Below, piece after piece: positions 17,681 through 26,906 of a DNA stretch of 64,000 bases. How positions within the stretch are numbered: the first letter of the stretch is position 1; every line of letters starts with the position of its first letter. Both the position numbers and the translations under genes were made by a program. Source of the DNA: DASQPR01 sp963836785 (GTDB taxonomy: Bacteria; Actinomycetota; Actinomycetes; Mycobacteriales; Micromonosporaceae); contig CAWIKW010000025.1 of NCBI GenBank assembly GCA_963836785.1, forward strand, positions 124,001 to 188,000, in the 5' to 3' direction. Under the pieces are notes generated by a model. That model saw nothing but the letters and a program-made list of their open reading frames with translations. It did no database searches and was not told where the DNA came from.

Positions 17681-18499
17681 TCAACGTACGTGGGTGAACA
17701 GCGCCGGCCCGTCCCAGCCGCGCCGGGCCAGCCACGGACCGAGCGGTACGTCGTCCCACGGCACTCGCGCGATCACCCGCCACAGAACGAAACCGACCAG
17801 GATCCCGGCCGCCGTATCGGTGAACCAGTGATAACGCAGATAGATCGTCGTGACCGTAAGGATCACCGGTGGCGCGATCCGGATGAACCAGCGCCACCGG
17901 ACCGTGAGCCACGGCGCCAGCAGAAGCGCGAGCACGCCGTACCAGACGAAGGCATTCGCGAGGTGGCCGGACGGGTAGGACACCCCGCCGCTGCCGAACA
18001 GTTCCGGGTGCGGCACCGGCGACCTCGGAGCGGCCCGGTCCGTGACGTCCTTGAACACGGTCAGCACAACGTACGAGAGGACGAACGCCAGGATCACCGG
18101 CAGCAGTGGGCGCACCGAGTGCCGCCGCCACACCCAAAACACGGCGAGCAGGCCGCACACCACGGTGAAGAAGCCGCCTTGTCCGAGGTAGTTGAGGACG
18201 CCGGCGACGGGGGCGAGCCCGTCGTGGGCGCGGCACCAGTCCCGTACCCGCAGGTCGAACGCGACCAGATGCCCGGCATTGATCACGAGGGTGAGCACGA
18301 CGAAAGCGATGATCGCGAGCGCATCCCACCACCAGCCGGCCGGCGCTACCCGGCGCGTGGCGAGTCGCGGCCGAGCGGACACGGTCACCGCTCGGCCCGG
18401 TGCGGCATCACTCGTTGGCCGGTCCACGCCGCTCACGGTATCCGGTTGCGCGGTTGCGGCCGCGGTCGGAACACGCAAACTCCACAAACCCAAGATCAA
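17681..18499 (-). CDS. PAP2-superfamily membrane phosphatase
   Basis: A 272-residue membrane protein with about six hydrophobic helices after a soluble arm of 50 residues. The three PAP2 signature blocks are present: KDVTDRAAPR, SYPSGH and YLRYHWFTDTAAG. Such enzymes remove phosphate from lipid phosphates such as phosphatidic acid or prenyl diphosphates at the outer membrane face. The putative TTG start overlaps the stop of the upstream channel-like gene by four bases; a later GTG cannot be excluded. Confidence 0.87.
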   Translation of the reverse strand: MILGLWSLRVPTAAATAQPDTVSGVDRPTSDAAPGRAVTVSARPRLATRRVAPAGWWWDALAIIAFVVLTLVINAGHLVAFDLRVRDWCRAHDGLAPVAGVLNYLGQGGFFTVVCGLLAVFWVWRRHSVRPLLPVILAFVLSYVVLTVFKDVTDRAAPRSPVPHPELFGSGGVSYPSGHLANAFVWYGVLALLLAPWLTVRWRWFIRIAPPVILTVTTIYLRYHWFTDTAAGILVGFVLWRVIARVPWDDVPLGPWLARRGWDGPALFTHVR

Positions 18500-20550
18500 C
18501 CGGCGGCTCGGGCATCGGCCCCGACCGCATCGGCCCCGATCGCATCGACCCCGGCCGGCCCGGTGACCGGTGCATTCTGCTCGACAATTTGCGAGAGCCC
18601 CGTCCCCGTCGCCACGACGAACATGTGATCACCGACCGAGAGCGTACGGTCGGTCGGCGGGCGCACCGTCGGCCGACCAGTCGCGTCGGTCAGGGCGATC
18701 ACCCGCACCTGCCCGGTGGCGTCGAAGCTCGCGAGCGTACGGCCGGCCAGACCCGACCCGGCGAACACCGGAATGTCGGCGACGAGCAAAACGCGGCGCC
18801 GCACCGGGATCGTGCCGATCACCTCCCGGCCGACCATTGCCGCCGCGAAGCTCGACGCGGCCAGATACGACACGCTGCGTGAGATGGTGACGTTGAAGAC
18901 CTCGTTCACGCGCTCGGCGAAGTCGCCGTCGAAGAGCCGCAGCACAACCCGCAACGCCGGCTGCAACTGCTGCCCCTGCAACGCGTATTCGAGGTTCACC
19001 ACGTCGTCGGACGTCAGCACGACCAGCGCGGCGGCGTGCGCGACGTTGGCCCGTCGCAGCGTGCTTTCGCGGCTCTCGTCGCCGACGATGAAGGCGATGT
19101 GTTGCTCCCGCACGTACTGCGCACCGTACGCGTGATCGGCGTGGTCGACCGCGACGACCGGAAAGCCGCGCTCGTGCAGCGCCCGAAGGACGCGGGTGCC
19201 GACATTGCCGAGGCCCACTACGACGACATGGTTGCGGTCGGCGACCCGGTCGCGGCCGAGCGCCGGGACCGAGGCCTGGACGATCGCCGCCGAGATGACC
19301 GGGATCAGCGCAACACCGGTGAACGTCACGATCGTCTGCAGTACCTGCAGCGGGACCCTGATGGTGTTGTCCGGATTCGCCTCGCCGACGGCGGTGAGCA
19401 GCATGAAATACACGCTGTACCACGCCGTATGGTCCGGATTCTGGTGGTGGTCGAGGAGCGCGTACGCCGCGATGCCGGCAACGAGTAGACCGGCCATGGT
19501 GGTGAGCGTGACCCGGACACCGCGGCTCACCCGGCCCGGAAGCAGGCGTCGCGGCACCGTCTGGACGATCGCGACTAAGGCCCGGCCGGCGCGCCGGGTT
19601 GCGGCGACAAAACCGTGCGGTCGGCCGTCGCCGGTCTCTGCCAACGGCAAAGCGCCGGCCGACGTGGCCGCTGTTTCGCCCGACTGTGCCGGGATACCGG
19701 GCTGCAGGGCACCCACGCTCCGTAGCGTGGCCCGCAGCGTCGCGACGATCGGGCTTGGCACGAGACGGCGCCGGCGACGGTAGCGACGCAGCGTCACGAC
19801 TTCGCGAACCGCCGACGTTTCGGCCTCCGGGCCAGAAGCCGCGAGGACGAGGTCGGCCGCTTCGACGTCGTCCGGCAGGAGTCGCATACTGCGGCGATCG
19901 GTGATCGCAAGGCCGCACCAGACCTCGTCACTGTCCACCAATTCGGCGCGCGTCGTGACTCGCGCGGCGAGGCCACCGATCGTGACCTCGGTCGGTTCGG
20001 TTGTCCCGAGACACGCTGCCACGAACGCGGGCACGGCAATCTCCACGTCGGACAGCAACTGCGCGTTGTCGAAGAGCGGTCCGAGCCGCTGGCCGAGCGT
20101 CGAGTTGAACACGCGCAGCACCAGCCGGATGCCCGGGCAGGTTTCCTGGGCTTGCAGCCCGATGTACACGTTGGCGACGTCGTCCGAGGTCACGATCGCG
20201 ATGGCGTCGGCGGTCGTCAGGTTCGCCTCGCGGAACGCCGCCGCGTTCAGTTCCGGCACAGCCTTGATGACGACACCGGGTAGCCGCGCGATCAACAAGG
20301 CGTCGGCACCGCGGTCGTCCGTCAGCATCACGGTGACTTTGACCCGGTAACGGCTGATCAGCTCGTCGGCGATCCGGTAGGCGAGCGGTGTGTCTCCACA
20401 GATGATGAAACGGCGAACCGGATCGGTGCCGGGCTTTCGATCTGAGCGGGGCGGCGGGACCGGCGGCCCGGGCTCAGATATAGACGGCACGCGCGTGATC
20501 GTACGGCTCGGGCAGCCCGACGTACGACCCCACGGGGCAAATGCGGGCAT
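18496..20550 (-). CDS. RCK-pore-RCK ion-channel-like protein
   Basis: A 684-residue protein with two TrkA-N/RCK nucleotide-binding modules (first about 45-245, starting RRFIICGD; second from about 445, VVVVGLGNVGTR). They flank a two-helix pore unit at about 345-430. The re-entrant loop reads YFMLLTAVGEAN, so the potassium filter TVGYG is not kept. The C-terminus ends in an Ala/Gly-rich tail encoded by three 15-bp repeats (18511-18555). It probably senses a nucleotide and gates ion flow, but selectivity is unclear. The start at 20550 has no strong ribosome site, and the first 44 residues may be untranslated. Confidence 0.82.
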   Translation of the reverse strand: MPAFAPWGRTSGCPSRTITRVPSISEPGPPVPPPRSDRKPGTDPVRRFIICGDTPLAYRIADELISRYRVKVTVMLTDDRGADALLIARLPGVVIKAVPELNAAAFREANLTTADAIAIVTSDDVANVYIGLQAQETCPGIRLVLRVFNSTLGQRLGPLFDNAQLLSDVEIAVPAFVAACLGTTEPTEVTIGGLAARVTTRAELVDSDEVWCGLAITDRRSMRLLPDDVEAADLVLAASGPEAETSAVREVVTLRRYRRRRRLVPSPIVATLRATLRSVGALQPGIPAQSGETAATSAGALPLAETGDGRPHGFVAATRRAGRALVAIVQTVPRRLLPGRVSRGVRVTLTTMAGLLVAGIAAYALLDHHQNPDHTAWYSVYFMLLTAVGEANPDNTIRVPLQVLQTIVTFTGVALIPVISAAIVQASVPALGRDRVADRNHVVVVGLGNVGTRVLRALHERGFPVVAVDHADHAYGAQYVREQHIAFIVGDESRESTLRRANVAHAAALVVLTSDDVVNLEYALQGQQLQPALRVVLRLFDGDFAERVNEVFNVTISRSVSYLAASSFAAAMVGREVIGTIPVRRRVLLVADIPVFAGSGLAGRTLASFDATGQVRVIALTDATGRPTVRPPTDRTLSVGDHMFVVATGTGLSQIVEQNAPVTGPAGVDAIGADAVGADARAAG

Positions 20551-20590
20551 TTGCGCGGTCGGGCCATCGAGCCGCGGCGGCCTTGCCGCG

Positions 20591-21754
20591 TCAACGATTC
20601 GCGAGCGACTCCGGCGACTTCCCGCGTGACTCCGGCAACTTCGCGAGCGACTCCGGCAGCTTCGCGAACGACCGGGACGACTCGGACGACTCGGACGACT
20701 TAGCGAGCGATGCGGGCCACTTCCCGAGCGACTCGGGCCACTTGCCGGCGCACTGGGCCGACGTCAAGCGCGCGGTGACGTCGTCGATTGGTTGCGGCCG
20801 AGGCCGCCGGACGCGGCGTCGTCGCGATCGCACCGCCCGCTTCGTACGCGCAGCGACCGTACGTGCTCGCTGCGGTAGGTAGCCGCTGATCTGCGCCACG
20901 GTCGGCCGGCCGGCGTCGACAAGTTGATACCCGTGTTGGAGTAGCCGTCGCCGCATCACCGATTGGCAGAGCGCCAGATCCTCCGGGCCAAGCCGCTCGA
21001 CGAACGAGCCGACGCGCTCGGTCGTCACCTCGCCGTGCGTGCGCTCGTGCCAGACCTTTCGCTTCGGCACGGCGATCGCGGCCATCGTGCTCGGGCCGGC
21101 CATGTCCGGGTGGTACTCCTCGCCCAGGAACTCGCAGATCGCCGTCATTCCTCCGACCGGATCCTGCACAAGGGATTCGTAGTAAATCTGGTAGTACGTG
21201 TCCGGCGGCAGCGTACGCAATGCGCGCTGCCCGGCATCCGACCCGCGGCACCACGTAGAGATCGCCTCGTTGAGGCCGCCGCGATGCCAAGGCTGCTCCT
21301 TCAGCGAGGCGACGCAGTCCCGGCCGTCACGAATGATGTTGATGATCTGCGCGTCCGGGAACATAAGCAGCAGCTTGCCGATGTTCAACAGGTACGCCGG
21401 TCGCTTGTCGCCCCATCGCGGCTTGTCGAACTTGCGGGCGTACGCCCGGAAAACGATGCCGATGGCCGAGCCTAGCGTCGGCGGCCCGGCCACGATCTCG
21501 GCCGCGACCGCATCCCGATCGAGTTCGAGATCCCGGAAGTTCGTACCCTTGCCGCGTGTTATCCAGGCGGCGAGCCGCTCACGGTTGGCCGCCTCCCGGA
21601 GGTCGCCCCACTCCCCGCGCCGCTTGTACGCGGCCAGCAGGAAACGGGTCTCCGGCGGAATCGCGATCCGCGGATGCGCGTGCAGCATGAGCTGCAGCAT
21701 TGTGGTGCCCGATCGGGGCGAACCGACAACGAAGATGGGTCGATCATTCGGCAC
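20591..21754 (-). CDS. Sulfotransferase family protein with repetitive tail
   Basis: A 387-residue protein with the PAPS 5 prime-phosphosulfate loop SPRSGTTMLQ near the N-terminus and a 3 prime-phosphate region containing IIRDGRDCVASL. It would transfer sulfate from PAPS to an unknown acceptor. The last 60 residues are repeats of K-(L/S/W)-P-E-S-(L/R)-(A/G), encoded by imperfect 21-bp units at about 20600-20750. I chose the GTG at 21754 because GGGGGA precedes it and the fold starts seven residues later; the frame is open to 21859. Confidence 0.83.
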   Translation of the reverse strand: MPNDRPIFVVGSPRSGTTMLQLMLHAHPRIAIPPETRFLLAAYKRRGEWGDLREAANRERLAAWITRGKGTNFRDLELDRDAVAAEIVAGPPTLGSAIGIVFRAYARKFDKPRWGDKRPAYLLNIGKLLLMFPDAQIINIIRDGRDCVASLKEQPWHRGGLNEAISTWCRGSDAGQRALRTLPPDTYYQIYYESLVQDPVGGMTAICEFLGEEYHPDMAGPSTMAAIAVPKRKVWHERTHGEVTTERVGSFVERLGPEDLALCQSVMRRRLLQHGYQLVDAGRPTVAQISGYLPQRARTVAARTKRAVRSRRRRVRRPRPQPIDDVTARLTSAQCAGKWPESLGKWPASLAKSSESSESSRSFAKLPESLAKLPESRGKSPESLANR

Positions 21755-21984
21755 ACGGTCCCCCAGGATTGTCGATCGTCCGATACCCACGACGGCATAC
21801 GCGGCTCGCCGGCAGGCGTTCGGTTCGCCCGTTGACCTCTGACCAACGAACGGCTGCACAGTCGGTTACCGTGGCATGACGCTAACCTGCGAGCCTCAAA
21901 GGTAACTCATAGACTTGCAGCAACTCGCTGACAGGCGGATCCAAGCTCGCGTCGAACGACGGGTTCGTGCAGCTCAGACCGCCG

Positions 21985-22839
21985 TCACGCGGCCGGGTCG
22001 GGCAACCCTCGATCTCGCCGTACGGCCGGGGACATGGTCTCGCCGAGCGGCGCGAAACAAAATGTGCCACCCACCCGATCGTGTATCGGTTCGGAGCGAT
22101 CCGGCTCGCCGTCGCGCGCGATCAACTCCGGCGCGAAGCCCTCGGCATCATCCTCGGACACGAATCCGAGCGCGGTCGCACCATCGATCGACCACCAGCG
22201 CCGGGTGTTGTCGGAGATCGCGAAGATCGCGCGGAACCCTGGCTTCGGCGCGGTGAGGCACGCATGCACGACGCGACCGACATCGCCGGGCGACAGCCAT
22301 GTCGTCAGCGCTCGCGCGTCGGGTGGCGTCGCGAAGCACGTGCCGATGCGCAGCGCGATCACGTCCATGCCGTACCGGTCGTGGTAGAGCGAGCCCAGCG
22401 ACTCCATCGCCGCCTTGCTCCAGCCATAGAACGTGTCCGGCCGGGGCGCGGCCGGGTCGGCGAGTTCCAGCCGGCCGTCGACCGAACGAGTCGCGTCGGA
22501 CCGCCCGTAGAAGCCGACCGAGTGGTTGCTGGATGCGAGTACGACGCGATCAATGCCCGTCTCGACCGCCGCCGCGAGCACGTTATACGTACCCACGACG
22601 TTCACCGCGTTGATGTCGGCGAACGGCGCCTCGGACGGGATCCCGCCCAGGTGGACGATCGCGCCCGCGCCCGCGCACGCGGCGACGGTCGCGGCGGCGT
22701 CGGTGACATCCAACGCGTCGATCCCGAGCGACTGATCGGGATGTAGATCAGTGAGGATGAGCGTGTGCCCGGCGGCCCGCAGCGGCTCTATCAACATCTG
22801 GCCGATCCGGCCGCCCGCACCGGTGATCAGGACGCGCAT
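21985..22839 (-). CDS. NAD-dependent uronate-dehydrogenase-like short-chain enzyme
   Basis: A 284-residue extended SDR with the Rossmann motif TGAGGRIG at the N-terminus and catalytic Tyr-X-X-X-Lys in FYGWSKAAME. The blocks IVHLGGIPSE, ASSNHSVGFYGR, LRIGTCF and LTTWLSPGD resemble bacterial uronate dehydrogenase (Udh), which oxidises glucuronate or galacturonate to aldarolactones. The ATG at 22839 is better placed after AGGG than the GTG two codons earlier. Specificity is inferred from motif similarity only. Confidence 0.82.
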   Translation of the reverse strand: MRVLITGAGGRIGQMLIEPLRAAGHTLILTDLHPDQSLGIDALDVTDAAATVAACAGAGAIVHLGGIPSEAPFADINAVNVVGTYNVLAAAVETGIDRVVLASSNHSVGFYGRSDATRSVDGRLELADPAAPRPDTFYGWSKAAMESLGSLYHDRYGMDVIALRIGTCFATPPDARALTTWLSPGDVGRVVHACLTAPKPGFRAIFAISDNTRRWWSIDGATALGFVSEDDAEGFAPELIARDGEPDRSEPIHDRVGGTFCFAPLGETMSPAVRRDRGLPDPAA

Positions 22840-22882
22840 GCTCACACCCTAAGGGTCTCGATGATCGGCGCATGATACGAAA

Positions 22883-22915
22883 GGGCTCCCGGATCGCGAA
22901 CCGATCCGGGAGCCC
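22883..22915 (-). terminator. Strong hairpin terminator after msiK
   Basis: A perfect 14-bp inverted repeat (GGGCTCCCGGATCG and its complement) encloses a five-base loop, and on the minus strand it is followed by TTTCG. It lies 33 bases past the stop of the ATPase gene. Confidence 0.85.
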
Positions 22916-22947
22916 ATTGTCGCGGTGTCGTGCGACGTGGCTCGGCG

Positions 22948-24030
22948 TTACAGCCGGGCGCCGGACTTCGAGTGGAACAGGTGGTGCGCGCCGACACGCG
23001 GCAGGATGTACACGTGCTCGGCCATGTGCGGCGTGTTACGGCCATCGGTACGGACGACGATGCGATCACCCTCCTCGTCGGAGCTGCCGTAGACGTACGC
23101 GTCGGAGCCGAGTTCCTCGACGAGCTCAACGGTGACGCGCAGGCCACCCTCTGACTCGCCGACGAGGTCGGAGTCCTCGGGCCGGAAGCCGACCGTCACC
23201 ATCCCATCGCCGTCGACCTTCGCCGCCGCCATCTGCTCACTGGTCATCGGCAGCGACAGGCCGTTGAAGTTCGCGCCATTCTCGTCCAGCGGCACCGTGC
23301 GGATGTTCATTGCCGGCGAGCCGATGAACCCGGCGACGAACACGTTGACGGGCGCGTCGTACAGCACACGCGGAGTGTCGCACTGCTGGAGCACACCGTT
23401 CAGCATGACCGCGACCCGGTGACCCATCGTCATGGCCTCGACCTGGTCGTGCGTGACGTAGACGGTGGTGATGCCGAGCTGCGCCTGCAGCGTGGCGATC
23501 TGCGAGCGCGTCTGCACGCGCAGCTTCGCGTCAAGGTTGGACAGCGGCTCGTCCATGAGGAAGACCTGCGGCTTGCGGACGATCGCGCGACCCATCGCGA
23601 CGCGCTGCCGCTGGCCACCGGAGAGCGCCTTCGGCTTGCGGTTGAGGAACTCCTCGAGGTGCAGCATCGCGGCCGCCCGCTTGACCGCCTCATCGATCTC
23701 GGCCTTCGGCGTCTTGCGCAGCTTCAGAGCGAACGCCATGTTGTCGTAGACCGTCATGTGCGGGTAGAGCGCGTAGTTCTGGAACACCATCGCGATGTCG
23801 CGCGCCTTGGGCTGAAGATCCGTGACATCCCGGTCGGCGATGAAGATCGAGCCGGTGTCGACGGGCTCGAGGCCGGCCAGCATCCGAAGGCTGGTCGACT
23901 TACCGCAGCCCGACGGACCAACGAGGACGAGGAATTCGCCGTCGTTGACTTCGAGATCGAGCTCGTTGACGGCGGGCGTCGTGCTGCCGGGATAGATCCG
24001 GGACGCCTTCGCGAACGTAACTGTTGCCAT
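22948..24030 (-). CDS. msiK: Sugar ABC transporter ATPase (MsiK/UgpC type)
   Basis: A 360-residue ATPase of the carbohydrate-importer class. Walker A is GPSGCGKST, Q-loop QNYALYPHM, signature LSGGQRQR and Walker B VFLMDEP, and a C-terminal OB-like TOBE domain runs from about 235. No permease or binding-protein gene is adjacent, as is usual for MsiK, which in actinobacteria energises several sugar importers. The ATG at 24030 follows AAAGGTGG; a longer open frame to 24111 is not needed. Two sets of sequence nearby may matter for control: a 14-bp array upstream and a terminator downstream. Confidence 0.92.
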   Translation of the reverse strand: MATVTFAKASRIYPGSTTPAVNELDLEVNDGEFLVLVGPSGCGKSTSLRMLAGLEPVDTGSIFIADRDVTDLQPKARDIAMVFQNYALYPHMTVYDNMAFALKLRKTPKAEIDEAVKRAAAMLHLEEFLNRKPKALSGGQRQRVAMGRAIVRKPQVFLMDEPLSNLDAKLRVQTRSQIATLQAQLGITTVYVTHDQVEAMTMGHRVAVMLNGVLQQCDTPRVLYDAPVNVFVAGFIGSPAMNIRTVPLDENGANFNGLSLPMTSEQMAAAKVDGDGMVTVGFRPEDSDLVGESEGGLRVTVELVEELGSDAYVYGSSDEEGDRIVVRTDGRNTPHMAEHVYILPRVGAHHLFHSKSGARL

Positions 24031-24192
24031 GGCAGAGCCACCTTTCACCGGCAGGAACGTGCCGGACGATCCGAGTAAAAGGGTCACCGGCTGGGGTGCC
24101 GGTTCGCTCACCGTAGGGGGTCGGCAGCGCCGTTGCCAAGCCTCCGTGGTGGTTCTGGCCTAATTGCCCGGGTACGGTCGGTCGTCGGTGGC

Positions 24193-24290
24193 CGGCATCG
24201 CGCGGTCGGCATCGCGCGGTCGGCATCGCGCGGTCGGCATCGCGCGGTCGGCATCGCACGGCCGGCATCGAGTGGTCGGCATCGTGCGGT
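24193..24290. repeat. Seven 14-bp tandem repeats upstream of msiK
   Basis: The first four units are identical (CGGCATCGCGCGGT) and the last three differ at two to four positions (CGGCATCGCACGGC, CGGCATCGAGTGGT, CGGCATCGTGCGGT). The array sits between the yciI stop (24317) and the msiK start (24030), so it could be in the msiK promoter or leader. Confidence 0.95.
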
Positions 24291-24316
24291 CGCCCTCGGT
24301 GTCCGGGACCGCACCG

Positions 24317-24673
24317 CTAGCCTCCGGTGGCCTCGGCGATCGTCCGCGGAAAGTGCGCCTCGCCGGCGAGAATCGCGCCGGCCGGGACCATCCAGGGCAT
24401 CGCCTTCACGATGAACTTCCCGGCTCGGACTGCGGGGTCTTCGCCCTTCAGCTCGAGCGCGGTCGCCACATCCACCGACAAGATCGACAAGCCGCGATAG
24501 TGGCGGTCGGGCGCGTCCATCAGCGGACCGGCCGCGATGAGGTGTCCGGCGTCGTGTAGGTCGGCCAAATGCGCCATATGCGCCTCTTGCAGCGCATTCT
24601 CCTGCTCTTCGGTGAGTACCGGTCCGTCCGGGTTGGTAATCAGCAGTGCCACGGTGAACTGATCGAATCGCAC
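24317..24673 (-). CDS. YciI-like family protein
   Basis: A 118-residue ferredoxin-like-fold protein with the YCII pattern: LTEEQENALQEAHMAHLADLH, then LIAAGPLMD, a central AGKFIVKAMPWMVPAG and a C-terminal proline. Family members are small dimeric proteins of mostly unknown role. The GTG at 24673 is preferred because the conserved core starts right after it; its ribosome site is weak. An inverted repeat CGAGGCGC-ACC-GCGCCTCG (24706-24724) lies upstream. Confidence 0.75.
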   Translation of the reverse strand: MRFDQFTVALLITNPDGPVLTEEQENALQEAHMAHLADLHDAGHLIAAGPLMDAPDRHYRGLSILSVDVATALELKGEDPAVRAGKFIVKAMPWMVPAGAILAGEAHFPRTIAEATGG

Positions 24674-24867
24674 GACCGGATGATGCCACGGGCATGGCGC
24701 AGCCGCGAGGCGCACCGCGCCTCGGCGCAATGTGCTTGTCGCGTCCCGCGATGGCTGCTTAGCTGGGAGCAACAGCCATTGCCGACGTACGGGCGGACGA
24801 GATGTCGAAGGTGAGCCGGCTTCCCGGCGAGAATTGACCTAATGCCCCCCGCGGGCTGGCGGCCCGG

Positions 24868-26142
24868 GTGTACGCACTCGTCGCCCTACGCGACGCCATC
24901 CCGCTCTATCCGGTCTATCCGGTCCTGTTCGCCGACCACGGCCTGTCCACGGCCGCGATTTCGGCGCTCTACATCTTGTGGTCGTCGACGGGCATCGTGC
25001 TTCAGCTGCCGACCGGTGTGTTGGCCGACCACGTGTCCCGGCGCCTGCTGCTGGTCATCGCCGGCTTCCTGCGGGTGGTCGGCTTCGGCGCCTGGATCGT
25101 GGTGCCGAGCTTCGCCGGGTTCGCGGTCGGATTCGTGCTGTGGGGTCTGTCCTCGGCTCTGCAGGACGGCACGTTCGAGGCGCTGGTCTACGACGAGCTC
25201 GCCGCGGCCGATGCCACGGGCGCCTACGGTCGACTGACGGCCCGGTCGGGTACGGGTGGCCTGATCGCGAGCGCGGTCGCGACGGCGCTCGCGGTGCCGC
25301 TCTTCCACATCGGCGGTTTCGAGCTGGTCGGATGGGTGAGCGTCGCGGTCTGTGCCGTCGAGGGATTCGTGTCGTTGTCGTTGCCGGCTCAACCGCGTGT
25401 CGCCGAGGCGAGCGAAGGCGGCTTCCGGCCGTACGTGGAGACGCTACGTACGGGCATCGTGGAGGCGGCCACCCGACCATCCGTACGCGGTGTGGTCCTG
25501 CTCGTCGCGCTCCTGCCCGGACTCACGGCCATCGACGAGTACGTGCCGCTGGTCGGCCGCGACTATCACGTACCGACGTCGGTTGTTCCGGTCTTCCTGC
25601 TCGTCATCACCCTGACCGCGGCGATCGGCAACTGGGCCGCGGGCCGCTGGTGGTCGCTTCGGGGTTCGCGCGTGGCGGCCACTCTCGCGATCGGCGCCGC
25701 CGCGCTCGCGGTGAGCGGGTTGACCGACCACGCCGCCGGGTTCACCGGAGTGGCGGTCGCGTTCGGCGTCGTGCAATTCGGCATCACCGGCGCCGAGATC
25801 CGGCTGCAACACGTGATCACCGGTCGGGCGCGGGCGACGGTCACGTCGGTCGCCGGTGTCGGCGCCGATGTGTTCGCGATCATCGTATTCGCGGCGAGCG
25901 CGGCGATCGCCCAGTGGCTGCCGGTCACCGGATTGCTGGCTACATTCGCGGTGCCGCTGTTCGTGCTGGCCGTCTTCACCCCACGTTGGCTGCGCTACCG
26001 GGTATCGGCGACCGCGGCCGACGACGCGGCCGGCGAGGCTGACAGCGAGGCCGCGGATGTCGGCGGCGACGACCGGGCGGAGGACAGCATCTTGGACAGG
26101 AAGGTGACCGACTCGTCGATGAGACCGCCGATGTCGCCATAG
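24868..26142 (+). CDS. MFS transporter
   Basis: A 424-residue membrane protein with about twelve hydrophobic segments, beginning YALVALRDAIPLYPVYPVLF. The loop between helices 2 and 3 has the MFS-type motif GVLADHVSRRLLL. It may be an exporter, but substrates cannot be read from sequence. The GTG start lies at the beginning of helix 1. The hydrophilic tail (last 50 residues) overlaps the end of the convergent hydrolase gene by 148 bases, so one of the two tails may be mis-extended. Confidence 0.83.
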   Translation: MYALVALRDAIPLYPVYPVLFADHGLSTAAISALYILWSSTGIVLQLPTGVLADHVSRRLLLVIAGFLRVVGFGAWIVVPSFAGFAVGFVLWGLSSALQDGTFEALVYDELAAADATGAYGRLTARSGTGGLIASAVATALAVPLFHIGGFELVGWVSVAVCAVEGFVSLSLPAQPRVAEASEGGFRPYVETLRTGIVEAATRPSVRGVVLLVALLPGLTAIDEYVPLVGRDYHVPTSVVPVFLLVITLTAAIGNWAAGRWWSLRGSRVAATLAIGAAALAVSGLTDHAAGFTGVAVAFGVVQFGITGAEIRLQHVITGRARATVTSVAGVGADVFAIIVFAASAAIAQWLPVTGLLATFAVPLFVLAVFTPRWLRYRVSATAADDAAGEADSEAADVGGDDRAEDSILDRKVTDSSMRPPMSP

Positions 26143-26906
26143 CCCTCGAAGCAATGGTCGGCGCCCGGGACGACATGCAATGTCGAGGAGACGCCGACGG
26201 TGAGCAGGGCGGTGTGCAGCCGTTCGCTCTGATCCAGTGGCAGCACGCCGTCCGCGTCGCCGTGGACGATGAGAAACGGCGGCGCGTCGGCGGTCACCCG
26301 CGTCACGGCGCTCGCGGCCGCCGCCAGCTCCGGCACCGCGGCCGGGGCGGCGCCGAGCAACTCGGCCTCGACCGAGTCGGACCGTTCCGCGTGGTGGTGC
26401 GTCAGATCGGTCAACGGATACCAGGCGACGACCGCGCACACCTGGCCGCTCGTCAGCCCGGCCAGCGCCGCGAGCGCACCGCCGGCCGACTCGCCCCACG
26501 TGCCGATGCGATCGGCGTCGAATCCGTACGCGGGGGCGAATCTACGCAGGTAGTCGATCGCGGCATGCACGTCGTCGATCTGCGCCGGGAAGATCGCTTC
26601 GCCGGAGAACCGGTAATCGACAGTGGCCACCGCGATGCCTTCGGCCACGAGACGATCAAAAACCGAATTCGGCGGGTACGTCTCCGGCAAGATCCGCCGG
26701 TCACCGGAGTAGAAGCCGCCGCCGTGGATCCAGACGACCAGTGGCGGCAGATCCGCGGTCGGACCGGCGCTCACTGTCGGACCGGCGCTCACTGTCGGCC
26801 CGGCGCTCGCGGGCGGGACGTACAGGTCGAGGAGCAGCGGCCGGAAGCCATGCAACTCCGAGTACGCGACGTCGGCGTAGATCCGCGTCCCGTCCGGGCG
26901 GATCAT
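25995..26906 (-). CDS. Carboxylesterase-like alpha/beta hydrolase
   Basis: A 303-residue hormone-sensitive-lipase/carboxylesterase type hydrolase: oxyanion motif WIHGGGF, nucleophile serine in GESAGG, acid in HGDADGVLP and histidine in PGADHCFEGY. An SAGPTV repeat (18-bp units at 26761-26810) sits before the catalytic core. The ATG overlaps the stop of the upstream thiamine-binding-like gene by four bases. The C-terminal 28 residues are low-complexity and overlap the convergent MFS gene. Confidence 0.86.
   Translation of the reverse strand: MIRPDGTRIYADVAYSELHGFRPLLLDLYVPPASAGPTVSAGPTVSAGPTADLPPLVVWIHGGGFYSGDRRILPETYPPNSVFDRLVAEGIAVATVDYRFSGEAIFPAQIDDVHAAIDYLRRFAPAYGFDADRIGTWGESAGGALAALAGLTSGQVCAVVAWYPLTDLTHHHAERSDSVEAELLGAAPAAVPELAAAASAVTRVTADAPPFLIVHGDADGVLPLDQSERLHTALLTVGVSSTLHVVPGADHCFEGYGDIGGLIDESVTFLSKMLSSARSSPPTSAASLSASPAASSAAVADTR

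Noticed and set aside
24193..24290. Possible CRISPR array
   Set aside because: Units are 14 bp and contiguous without spacers, and no cas genes are nearby.
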